Assembly: GCA_022661535.1 (NCBI GenBank)
Contig: JAKULF010000007.1
Span: forward strand, 3,906,001 to 3,970,000
Reading direction: 5' to 3'
DNA length: 64,000 bases
Source: Eutypa lata
Lineage: Eukaryota > Ascomycota > Sordariomycetes > Xylariales > Diatrypaceae
Under the pieces are notes generated by a model that was not told where the DNA came from, did not search any database, and saw only the letters and a list, made by a program, of their open reading frames with translations. Below are positions 47,232-56,788 of this stretch, piece after piece (position 1 is the stretch's first letter; the number at the start of each line of letters is the position of its first letter). The position numbers were made by a program, and so were the translations under genes.

Positions 47232-49671
47232 GCTAACGCTCCTGAAAATGAACATAGTGTATGAATATCCTCGGGTTTCCCGCCAAAACTATACCAAGAA
47301 AACGTGCTCGAAGCACCCGATTGGACATATAATATGTATATTCGTGACACAAAGCTCTCAACTTTTGAGAGCCTTGGGGGATGGGTATATGAGCGCTTTC
47401 CTACCTGTGCGTATCTCTGGACGACCACCAGCCCCACTGGATGTACATTACAGAACAAGACGCTGTGTACGGGTGTAAATATGTAGTTGATTTATAAGGT
47501 TACTTAAGTAGAAAGATCGTCTAAACACTCATTTCAGTTCAAAAAATAACTCAGGCAATGACGCTGTCATATCTTGTTCTAGCCACTCTATCAGCTTGTC
47601 CGGAACCGGCGGGCTATAACTAATAATCGGGGGGAAGGGGAGTTAAGGTTTGCAAGTTGTATTTCGAATCATTAGGCATAAGCTGGTCCCGTGCACATCA
47701 CCTCATGATGTTGTATGGGAAAGTGTAAATGCGCCCGATTATTCATTCAGGGTGCCCACACCCACACACCATCTTTTAGAGCTTAGGGTTTTTATCGAAT
47801 CCCGGCCTGCCGACTGAAACCTACCTACAGAAGAGGCAAATAGGGCGATAGGAGGGGTAACCACCTACCCTGCATTTGTTGGCAAGCAAGGTTGGGTCGC
47901 AAATGGAGGGGTTGAAAATACACAGCACTACATACATATGTATGTAACTACAATGTATGTGAGAGCAGAACATAAGAGGTACGGAGTTACCATGTAAGTA
48001 GGCTAGGTACTTAAGAGAGATCTGTCACATCTCGGTAAGGGTTGAGGCCAATAGCGATGGTGACCATCTGCACCGTGAATTCGAAATGGTTAAAGTTATA
48101 GAGACTGCATCAGTGCATGCAATTACTCCCGAATGTGTGCTCGGGATTTGTCAAGGTAAGCTCTTGACCGACCTGTGAGCAGTCCACACGATGGACAGGG
48201 TGCTTGGCCAGCGTGGGAAGATGCCCAAGATCATCATACGTTGGAGGCCATCAATTGGCCAATCCATGTTCCGCAGCATGCCGTGCAACAATTAGCCAGT
48301 TTGACTACCGAACGACACAATATAAAGGAAAACGGTATCGGCCGGTCTCCTCCGTGCAGGCCGGACGAGTCGGTCCATGATGTTAACCTTAGTGACCCCC
48401 TCTTATGGAGCAGCCGGGAGCGAGCCGAGGTTTCGGTGTCTAGTAAGTGAGCCTTGTAACCTGTCTACTATTGAAAAGCTGCCGAACATAGTACAATGAT
48501 TGAATGTAAAGAGTTCAGCAAATAAACTAAGCCTAAAATGATTTCTACTTCACGATTGATTGATAAACGGTGAATCCTTGTCCAAAAGGCGGTGACTTTC
48601 CAGAGTCTGGCACTTGCCGAGTGTGCCGTGCCTTGTGTGCCTATGTGCCTAGTTCGCAGCCTTCCTTTGCTTCCACAACATGGTTGAAATAATGGATTTG
48701 GTTCTAGTTAGCAAAGAATTGTAGATACATACCTCTTATGACTGACATTCGCAGAGTTTCATAGCTATCTCGGTATATTACCCGAAATAGGGGGGAATAC
48801 AATGTATTACTCTATCACGATTTGTTGCTTACATGTATTACTATTGAAGCACCTAGTGCTGAAATATATTGCTTTCTTTCTCCCTGGTAGTCTTATCATG
48901 CATATCTTCGCTTAGTAGTCAGGTTAGACATTACATGTTTAAAGACTTGGAGCATATCCATGAAGAGTAGAAGAACGGAAGGGTTATGGGAGTTAGAGAA
49001 TGAGTTGTTACTCATAGTTGATTACATAGATTCTCTTTTTTATATAATGAGAACATCATAAGAACATCATACATTGAATATTTTAGTAATACCCACGAGT
49101 GAGTCAATCTTTTCGTCTTTGATGCCATTGTTTGTGAAGCACTTTTTTTGGCAACAAAGGGCGACCCAAGAAAGTTATCAGACACTAAGAAGGCAAACCA
49201 ACCGACCAGGTGCTTCTATCATTGGCTACCAGAAGGTAGGAAGTTAGGCACGTGATAATGTAGTGGCGCTAAATGCTGCGTTGACCCATGTTTGGTAAAT
49301 TTTATGACTCCACCTTTTAGTAGCCATTGATAGAACTAAAGGAACTAAAAGGAATTAAAGGCAAATTCCCCATTGAAAGTTGAAGTCTATTAAATTTAGT
49401 ACTTGAACCAGTTCCATTCACCACCTCTTTTTTTGCCAATTGAACACCGCCTGTCCATTTTGGTCTCTTGTTTCGACAGTATTCCTCATCAAAGCCCATC
49501 ACCAATCATCAACCAACAGCAGTTAGTTATCCAACATCAACCACTACATCTCGACATTCCGACGATCGCATTGATATCACCAACCAACTATCATCATCAC
49601 TACCAACCACACCAAAGAAACCCAAACCAGACTTTACAGAGAAAGCATCAACCTGGATTCCATCAGTAGCA
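47232..49671. other. divergent promoter region between the Yippee-like gene and antizyme
   Basis: 2.4 kb with no supportable gene. It is AT-rich in 48700-49100. The last ~300 bases before the antizyme ATG are CA- and AAC-rich (many CCAAC and CATCA units), a pattern common in fungal leaders. The antizyme frame stays open upstream of its ATG back to about 49468 but has no ATG there. Confidence 0.55.
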
Positions 49672-50731
49672 ATGGCGCCAATGAAACACAGTAGTAATTC
49701 CAATTATAGTAGTAATCACGGCGAGGTGGTTGCGCGTCAGGCCAACGTCCTCGCCAGCTGCTACATCGTCGACCCTTCCGCCTCGCTGAAGGGTCTCCAC
49801 TACTGCACTACCGGGGTTGCAGGTAAGACAAAAATCCATCTGACACGAAACACAAGAGAAGAGAAGAGAAAACTAACAACCGAAACAGGGGCCGAGTGGT
49901 ATTCCTGAGGTCCCTATCTCAGGTCTACCATCCCCCCCATCAAGTCCCCCCCTCGCGGCATTCACGTCCACGAACGAGCTGGCCCTGCAACCCAAGTCTA
50001 AGAACCGCAGCAACAGCACCAGCTCGTCCATCAGCCGCACTAGCCAAAACAGCCACCGCCGAGGGGGGGCAGCACTCCAGATCAGGGAAGAATGTGAGAG
50101 ATTCTTTTGCGAGTCCATGAAAACCGTATTCCAGGGTGAGTGGGATATGGCCGGTAGTGGCTCCGTCCTGACGGGTGTTAACGGCACACTTACACCACCA
50201 GACGATTACCCTACGCCACCCTCTTCCGTGTCGTCGTCATCTTCTTCTTCCAACAACAACAACAATTACAACAACTACTACCGTGATAATATCCGCGCTG
50301 CCGCACCGGTAAATGTCGATGGATGGATGGAATTCTGGGATTACGCCGGACGCACGAGCTTCAGGGCCTTTGTTGCCGACGATGTCAAGGAAAAGTCGCT
50401 GTTTGCATTCTTTGACAGTGGTCTTCTCAACGATAGACGTGATCTCAAGCAAGCGTATGTAACCTTCATTCATATTCTTCCGTCCCCTTTACTATCCTCC
50501 CCGATGCTAACGATTCTTAATAGACTTATTGCGTTGATCGAACTGGCCGAGGGTCCCTTGGAATGCTCGCACGTCGTACTCTGTCTGGACCGCGAGATTC
50601 CAGACGACGACAATAAGGCATTGATGAGGAACCTCCAGTGGGCCGGCTTCGAGTTGACGACTCTAGACCACTGGGCAAAAGATGTTGACGTGACCAGCAG
50701 AAAATGGTTGTTCATGGGCATGGAGGTTTAG
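49672..50731 (+). CDS. OAZ1: ornithine decarboxylase antizyme (requires +1 frameshift)
   Basis: Three exons (49672-49822, 49889-50454, 50524-50731). The first frame encodes 56 residues ending GLHYCTTGVAGAEWYS and stops at TGA 49906-49908. Skipping one base, T49906, opens a second frame starting EVPISGLPSPPSSPP that runs to the end, for a total of 307 residues. The second frame carries the antizyme domain: WMEFWDYAGRTSFRAFVA, LIALIELAEGPLECSHVV, CLDREIPDDDNKALMRNL, and the ending WLFMGMEV. Antizyme binds ornithine decarboxylase, sends it to the proteasome without ubiquitin, and blocks polyamine uptake. In all studied cases polyamines stimulate the frameshift, closing a feedback loop. Ser and Asn runs (~residues 150-165) break the ORF2 domain. 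Intron 1 has an ACTAAC branch site and splices in frame 0; intron 2 splices in the shifted frame. Annotation without a frameshift would give a truncated or wrongly spliced gene. Confidence 0.93.
49903..49908 (+). promoter_or_regulatory. programmed +1 ribosomal frameshift site (TCC TGA)
   Basis: The zero-frame codons are TGG TAT TCC TGA. TCC-TGA is the commonest antizyme shift site known in animals and fission yeast. The shift makes the ribosome read GAG after TCC. The site lies 14 nt downstream of an exon junction (exon 2 starts at 49889). The sequence just 3' is pyrimidine- and proline-codon-rich; I see no obvious pseudoknot by eye. Confidence 0.9.
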
Positions 50732-51345
50732 TCTCTTCGTCGATACCCTTTTCTTTTCTTTCGAGGGGTCTATGTGACATGTCACATGCAACATGCATAC
50801 ATATCACACACATACCCATTTGATCTGCGGAGTCCTAGGTTCGCATCGTATCACATCCATCACATCGCATTGCATCTCTTCTACTACTAGTTCTACTTGA
50901 ATGAGACCATACGAACGGAGTCTGGATTTTTGCTTTGGAACGTCGCATTTTCTCTCTTTTTTCTTCCACGTGGCTTGTCATGTCAGTCTGGCGTTGTGTT
51001 CTGTTTACGGGGTTCATAGGTAGTTAGCTGAGTTAGGTCGTTCGTTCTGCAAAAAGCAAAGCGTAACATGTCAAAAGTAGCAAAAATGGTACAAAGCGAT
51101 ATCATGATTTCCCTCATATTTTTGAATCCCTGTGATTTCTATATATCGACTGCCCGTACATTGAACGCCGCCTTTTAACAGATGATGTTTCTTCCATTTG
51201 ACTCTCGTATCTCCCCCCAACCAGGTATGTAACCAGTATGAACTCACCAACGTCTATCAAGATATGTACAAATCCAAGATACTTCTCTACCTACTAATCC
51301 ATACCAATCTTCCAATCTTCCCCCTTTTTTTTTCATTTATAATAA
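50732..51345. other. convergent intergenic region
   Basis: The 3' flanks of antizyme and HIS7. It includes a CACATGCAACATGCATACAT stretch just after the antizyme stop and AT-rich sequence before the HIS7 stop. No gene was recognised. Confidence 0.6.
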
Positions 51346-53031
51346 TCATAAACCCCCCTCAACAACCCTAACCTCGTGTCCCCTCCCCACCAAGTGCTCC
51401 TTGACCTGCCCCACGGTATACTCGCCCCTGTGGAAGATCCCGGCGCCGAGCGCCGCATCCGCCGGGGTCTCCTGCTCGAAGACCTCGGCGAAGTGCGCGG
51501 GGCAGCCGGCACCGCTGCTGGCGATGACGGGGATGCGCACGGCCCCCTTCACCTGCGCGATGAGCTCGAGGTCGAACCCGCTGTTCCGCCCGTCGCGGTC
51601 GATGCAGTTCAGCAGGATCTCGCCGGCCCCCATGGCCTCGACCGCCCGCGCCAGCTCCACCACGTCGACCGTCGGCTTCCGCGGGTAGTCCTTCGCGTTC
51701 TCCCAGCTGCGGCCCCCCTGCGTCGTGCACGCGTACCAACAGTGCTCCTCCCCGTTCGGGCCGGGGAACTTGGTTCGGATCGTGTGGTGGTGTCCTGTCG
51801 TCGTCGCGTTGTCGTTGGCGTTGGCGTTGGCCACGTACACGCGCTTGGGATCGATGCTGATGACGACGGCCTGGCGGCCGTACCGGTCGGCGATCTGCTC
51901 GATGGACGTGGTGCCGGAGAGCTTTCCCCCGCTCCCGTAGTATTCTCTAGCGGCGTCGACGGCGTCGGACCCGATGGAGACCTTGTCGGCGCCGGCCTCG
52001 AAGTACTTGTCGGCGATGACGAGGGCCGGGACCCGGCTGCGGCCGTCGGTGGCGACGGAGTCCTTGATGCCGCCGCCGATGGTCAGCGGGACGAAGACGG
52101 TGCGGGCCGCGTCGCGGATCATCTGCACCATGGGCTGGTCGCCGAGCGGGCTGACCTGGAAGGCCTTGATGTTGAGGAACGTCACCTCGTCGGCGCCCTG
52201 CTCGTAGTAGCGCTGCGCCAGCTCCACCGGGTCCCCCAGGTTCCGGATGTTGCCCACGTCGTCGCCGTCGTCCCGCACGTCGTACCCCTTGCCCTTGGTC
52301 ACGATCGGCACCCCCCGGGCCAGGTCCGCCTGCACGTCCAGGCACGCGATGATGCGCCGCGTCAGCCCGCCCGTCGGCGCCGGCCCGTGCGCCGTCTGCC
52401 CTAGCGTCTTCTGGCCTGCGCCCGTGAGGAAGGACCGCAGCAGCCGCAGTCCCGCCGCGCCGCTCTTCTCCGGGTGGAACTGCGTCACGACGATGTTGCC
52501 CTTGGCGGCGGCGCCCACGAACGTCTCCTCGCCGTAGATTCCCGTGGCGACGGTCCAGCCTTGGCCCTCTAGCTCTCCCGGCGTGTACGGGTACATGTAC
52601 GAGTGGACGTAGTAGTACTTGCTCTCTGGCCGGAGGTCGTAGAAGCTCTTGCTGCTCGTGTTGGCGCTATTCCAGCCGATGTGCGGGACGGACTTGTGGG
52701 TGTCGTCGAAGCGCTTCAGCTTCCCTTGTATTAAGCCGAAGCCTGGCTGGCTCGGGTCCTCGGAGGAGCCCGCAAATACAGCCTGCATCCCCACGCATAT
52801 TCCCATGAACGGCTTCCCGGACTCGATGTGCTTCCGTATCGCGGGAATGAACTCCTCTAGCTTGGACAAACAATGCTTGAAGTGGCCGACCCCGGGCAGT
52901 ATAAGCTTGTCAGCCTTGGCTATGTCGTCGGGCTTCTTTATCTTCTCAATGCTATACCCGAGCTTTTCTATCGCGTTGACGAGGGATTGCCAGTTCCCGG
53001 CACCGTAATCGAGGAGGTAAACCTTAGACAT
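51346..53031 (-). CDS. HIS7: imidazole glycerol phosphate synthase (bifunctional HisH-HisF)
   Basis: Single exon of 561 residues. The N-terminal ~210 residues are the glutaminase, with C79 (GICVGMQ), H186 and E188 (FHPEKSG) as the triad. After a short linker from ~225 comes the HisF cyclase barrel: ACLDVQADLARG has the catalytic Asp, ISIDPKRV the second, and EILLNCIDRDGRNSGFDL the phosphate-binding region. It converts PRFAR and glutamine-derived ammonia to imidazole glycerol phosphate and AICAR, step five of histidine synthesis, linking to purine synthesis. The barrel has an Asn/Ala/Thr/His-rich loop insertion just after KRVYVAN, also seen in other fungal forms. It has a divergent promoter with the TFIIIC gene and a TGAGTCA site 156 nt upstream of the ATG. 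No introns, unlike most genes here. Confidence 0.96.
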   Translation of the reverse strand: MSKVYLLDYGAGNWQSLVNAIEKLGYSIEKIKKPDDIAKADKLILPGVGHFKHCLSKLEEFIPAIRKHIESGKPFMGICVGMQAVFAGSSEDPSQPGFGLIQGKLKRFDDTHKSVPHIGWNSANTSSKSFYDLRPESKYYYVHSYMYPYTPGELEGQGWTVATGIYGEETFVGAAAKGNIVVTQFHPEKSGAAGLRLLRSFLTGAGQKTLGQTAHGPAPTGGLTRRIIACLDVQADLARGVPIVTKGKGYDVRDDGDDVGNIRNLGDPVELAQRYYEQGADEVTFLNIKAFQVSPLGDQPMVQMIRDAARTVFVPLTIGGGIKDSVATDGRSRVPALVIADKYFEAGADKVSIGSDAVDAAREYYGSGGKLSGTTSIEQIADRYGRQAVVISIDPKRVYVANANANDNATTTGHHHTIRTKFPGPNGEEHCWYACTTQGGRSWENAKDYPRKPTVDVVELARAVEAMGAGEILLNCIDRDGRNSGFDLELIAQVKGAVRIPVIASSGAGCPAHFAEVFEQETPADAALGAGIFHRGEYTVGQVKEHLVGRGHEVRVVEGGL

Positions 53032-53637
53032 GGTGGGCTAGATATGTCACAGAGTTGTGACAGTGTCTCTACTTTGTACAATTGATAGTGATATAAGTGA
53101 ATTGAGTTAGATATGGTATATACGAGACCTGAAATATTAACTAGACTGAAGCAGACTTTATGATAAAGTCCGAGTTCGCTAAGCAGTGAGTCAATCGTGG
53201 TTTATTACTAGTACCTACATGTAGAGTTAAAGTTAGGTGATACAAGTATGTACATGTAGTACTTTGTAATTATAGGCTTGCAAATTAGGAGGGGCAATGT
53301 CATATTTTCAGCGAAATGGAGGGGCAGTTGGTTAGCTGTTGACCCCCCCATCCACCCGCTAACTACCTTTACCTTAGCTTCTAGTTAGGGCCTTTTGCCA
53401 CTATAGACCGCTCCAACGAATACCTCAATACGGCAAGCACCTTCACTTTAAGCTTCGTAACTGGAGGTCACTAGTTGAAGAGGTGTAGATGACATACCTT
53501 CACACTCACTTTAGAAAATCACGTCTAGCGTCGTCTTTTTTTACCTTTATCTCTACCACCAATATATGTGGTTTCTATTTCCTCAATGAACCAATTCGAT
53601 TCATTTGATCCTATCGTATTGGTTTTCCATCATCCCA
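53032..53637. other. divergent promoter between HIS7 and the TFIIIC subunit gene
   Basis: About 600 bp between two start codons. It contains the TGAGTCA element (53187-53193) and is AT-rich. A CTACATGTAG-type palindrome lies near 53215-53225. No gene is present. Confidence 0.7.
53187..53193. promoter_or_regulatory. Gcn4/CPC-1-type element TGAGTCA upstream of HIS7
   Basis: TGAGTCA fits the palindromic TGA(C/G)TCA consensus for Gcn4 (yeast) and CPC-1 (Neurospora). It is 156 nt upstream of the HIS7 ATG and 445 nt upstream of the TFIIIC ATG. Histidine genes are standard targets of cross-pathway amino acid control. A 7-bp match can occur by chance (two more TGACTCA sites lie elsewhere in the window, at 15470-15476 and near 27465). 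Confidence 0.5.
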
Positions 53638-54930
53638 ATGGCTAATGCTCAGATAGGAGTGGGAGCTGCTGCTGCTGCTCATAGAGCCAGTCTAGCCCCC
53701 GAAGACGAATCTGAATGGGAGTATGAATACTCGAATACAGAGACCGAGGTAATACCCCCCTTACTCCATAGGATATAGTTGTTCTTCGAACAAGCTTACC
53801 AAAATTTCCAGACATTCTACGTGACTTTGGATCTTTCAACAGCTGATTTCACAGCTCCTCATAGAAACGTGATCAGCAATATCCGGACGGACTACCATGA
53901 CAAACCCTTAACGGAAACCGAACGGGTGCGCCATAGGTCCGGAGATCCTAATTCCAACGGTGGCGATGGCGATGGCGAAGATGACGATGAACAGGGAGTC
54001 CAGCAGCTGAATCGATCACCAGCAGCAGAAGACAACCTAGCTCGGAATAGCGCGGAACCTGATATCGCTGAAGCCTCAGAGAAGGTTCAAATCATGGAGC
54101 TTCATTCGCCTAACCCTGTCATATCGTACAAAGGACGTGTCTACCAAGGTCAATGGTCTCGACATGTTGGCACTGAGCTCCTCATGACCCGTCACGATGA
54201 TGACAACCCTCTTCCCGCGGTTCGGCATCTAGACCACGGTGTCGATCTGCTTGCCGCCAGTTGCGCGCGCATCACCGTTACGCAGAAGGAGCTCGAGCAC
54301 AAGGATCCGAACAGCACGCATCAGAATGCAAATTTCACCCCGGAAGAGCGAGAGGCCTTGTCAAAGATCCCCAAGCCTGACACCAAACCGACCCTAGCTC
54401 GGACTAACCAGGGCAATTTTCTAGCAAAGCTGATCGCGCTCAAGAAACGAAAGGGGGAGAAGGACGAGGTTCCAGTGCTCGTCAACGGTCACGTCAGAGA
54501 CCTCTGGGTTAAAGGATCCCATCGAGGTAGAGGGCGTGGTCGTCCTCGTGGTCGACGTCGTGGGAGGGGTAAGGGGGCAGGTATTCTTCACCAAGAGGTC
54601 TTTCCAGGTCGCCGCCCAACGCTAGAGAGCATCACGGAGTTGCCCGACTCGACTCCGACCCCTAAACGGTGGGATGATCTCAGCAATGCTAACGGTAGCA
54701 CGGATGGAGGCGAGGGCGGTAGTTCTGACGTCGAAAACGAGAATGCTATGGAAGTGGATGAAGGCTCAGATGAGGCGGGCTATTCGGATGACGGGTCTAT
54801 CGCGGCAGAAGAAGAAGAAGAAGAAGAAGAAGAAGAGAACGGCCAAGAAGACGAAGATGGAAGTGGGGTTGATGGACAATCAGACGATGAAGATAGCGAC
54901 GGTGATGAGATGGATGTCGATGAAGACTGA
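53638..54930 (+). CDS. TFIIIC tau55-like subunit (TFIIIC_sub6 domain)
   Basis: Two exons (53638-53748, 53812-54930) give 409 residues. The domain begins at the exon junction: ESEWEYEYSNTETE followed by TFYVTLDLSTADF. It resumes after an acidic insertion as VISYKGRVYQGQWSRHVGTE and VRHLDHGVDLLAASCARI. This beta-barrel is the TFIIIC_sub6 fold (yeast tau55, human GTF3C6), a subunit of the RNA polymerase III factor that binds tRNA gene promoters. After ~300 residues an Arg/Gly stretch, GRGRGRPRGRRRGRGKG, resembles an AT-hook cluster. The end is strongly acidic, with a run of nine Glu. The phosphatase domain of yeast Tfc7 is absent, as in most filamentous fungi. Nuclear location is inferred. The Glu run is encoded by a GAA repeat and may vary in length. 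Confidence 0.85.
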
Positions 54931-55453
54931 TCACTCGTTCTAAAAGCTCTTTCTCTACTAGTCAAATCCATACCTTTTGAGATGCCGGTTACAACTTTAG
55001 CGGAGGGCAATATCCAAACGGCAATAGTCTATAAATATGAATCAAATACCCAGGATTTTAGCTTCCTACGGAAATACTGCATGATTGCCAATTATACGAA
55101 TAGATCTCTAGTGGCATGTATCCATTCTATGGGAGTCTTATGTGTCTTCATGCATGGAAATGCTGCTAATATCCGCCTGTATCATAATGGATATAGCTAA
55201 TCATTTTCCAAACCGCCTATGATCGACATCCTTTCTTAACGGGAGGGGATGAGAAACCCCAAGTGATCAATCATGTTGCTCAAGGTCTAGATGTGTAGTT
55301 ATTTAGGTAATCCCCCTCAGCATGCTAATAATCCCCCATCAACCCCCTTTTCAGGGCTCACTAGCCCATCATAGTGAAGGCTGCCAATACACCTCTGCAT
55401 CCCATCATGATCGCCTTCCTTCCACAGAGAATAGCCTTTCGTCGAAAGAGAGT
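54931..55453. other. convergent intergenic region
   Basis: The 3' flanks of the TFIIIC gene and SFM1. Nothing beyond AT-rich sequence was recognised. Confidence 0.6.
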
Positions 55454-56788
55454 TCAGAAGAGGTCATCAATGCTCTTATCCGCGTCCTTCTTGATCAAAT
55501 CCACCATGCCCTATACACACCATCGTTAGCAATGACTACCACATAACAAGTGACACAAGACAGCATCACCCGGCTAGGTACCTAAGTAATTGATGGAGTA
55601 GAAATTTAACTAGATAAAAGGGAAAACTTACCTCGGGCATAATCGGCTTCCCATCAGAACCCTTCACATACCGGAACGGCATCTGCGTACTCTCGTGCTC
55701 GTTGAACTTGAGCTCCGGGAAGTCGAGATACGGAACCGTGGTGAGGGTATCTACGTCGTAGGCGCGTAAGTTAGACAACGTACTATCCTCAGCAACACAC
55801 AGCTAGCCTGGGGAGAGAGATCGACTTGGGGAATAAGGGGAGGGGAAAGGGAGGAATACAAGAGCAAAGAATGAGCTAAGCGTTTTCAAGTAGACAAGAT
55901 AACTAATCAATCTGCTGGAATAACTATTCGGTGACTTACACTGCTCCTCAATCACCATCCTCGTCACCCGCACCGCCGTGTCGGTCGTCATCTGGACGGG
56001 GCCTAGCCGGCGGCCCGCGTAACCCTTCTTGCGTAGTTCGGAGGTGCGATCTGTCGTCCTTAGTGCCCATACCTCTTTAACCATGCATATAATGGTGGTT
56101 TATGCCACAAATACATACCTCTAGGAGGGTCGTCGCCTGTAGTCGCATGGGCCCAGTCATTTAGTTATTCCATTCCCAAAACATTGAACAACATCCAAGC
56201 TTGCTAGCAGGATGGATAGCTTCAACTCCTTCAAGCATTCAGCCATTACCATCATCATCATCATCATCATCATCATCACCACCACTACCACCACCAATAT
56301 CCAATCTCTCCTCTTCTCACCTACCTACCCTCCACTCACCACTCACCCAAGAAACAAACAAAAAGAAAACAAAAAACAAAAAAGGAGAAAGAGAGAGAAA
56401 AGTCCCAAGCAAGCTCAAACTCACCAAGAATGCCCCCAAACAGAAAAACATCAAAAACACCCACATCCTCGGGGGCGAGGTCCCTCTCGGCCTGCGGATC
56501 GAGCAAACAGACGCGCGCTCTGGCCTCCTCGCCGGGGTACATGTCCTCGACGCCGCGGCGCTCGGCCGCGAAAGCCGGGACGGCGCCTATGGCCGGGGGC
56601 ACTCTCAGGGCGGGGGGCAGGGAGGACAGGACGAAGCGGCTGTCCCCTCTGGTCGCCGCTTGGGTCTCGCGCGCCACGCACAGGTACTCGAGTTCGGACC
56701 ACGGGCCTAGCTCCGGGTCCAGGTGCTCTACTATGTAGGTTTTGGGCGTGGGGGTTGTGGACGTTGCGGTTGTGGTTGAGTCTGCCAT
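55454..56788 (-). CDS. SFM1: SPOUT-type protein arginine methyltransferase Sfm1
   Basis: Five exons (56788-56425, 56136-56119, 56050-55940, 55750-55632, 55510-55454) keep phase and give 222 residues. Signature blocks match yeast Sfm1: YIVEHLDPELGPWSELEY, VCLLDPQAE, FDVFLFGGILGDDPPRDRT, ELRKKGYAGRRLGPVQMTTD, LDFPELKFNEHESTQMPFRY, and KPIMPEGMVDLI. The GGILGDDPPRDRT block is assembled from three exons, including an 18-nt microexon. Yeast Sfm1 monomethylates an arginine of ribosomal protein Rps3 (uS3), is cytosolic and uses SAM bound in a trefoil knot. The junction of exons 3 and 4 was chosen so that EEQ-YTLTTVPYLDF keeps family spacing, with a CTAAC branch site. The N-terminus carries an extra Ser/Thr stretch, and an insertion after SLPPAL is not present in yeast. 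Confidence 0.92.
56119..56136 (-). other. 18-nt microexon of SFM1
   Basis: This tiny exon encodes GDDPPR within the cofactor-binding block and is bounded by ACAG and GTATGT. It is needed because neither flanking exon contains the conserved DDPPR. The introns around it are 288 nt and 68 nt. Confidence 0.85.
56251..56279. repeat. (ATC)n microsatellite in SFM1 intron 1
   Basis: About nine ATC units followed by ACC units, within the first intron of SFM1. Not coding; likely length-variable. Confidence 0.9.

Noticed and set aside
47795..47825. GAATCCCGGCCT stretch resembling a tRNA B box
   Set aside because: No matching A box or acceptor stem at tRNA distance, so not a tRNA gene.
51376..52404. 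342-codon plus-strand frame opposite HIS7
   Set aside because: Antisense shadow of a high-GC coding exon, with Val/Arg/Asp-biased nonsense composition.
56251..56279. Regular short repeats that might suggest a CRISPR-like array
   Set aside because: Simple trinucleotide microsatellite without spacers, in an intron of a eukaryotic gene.
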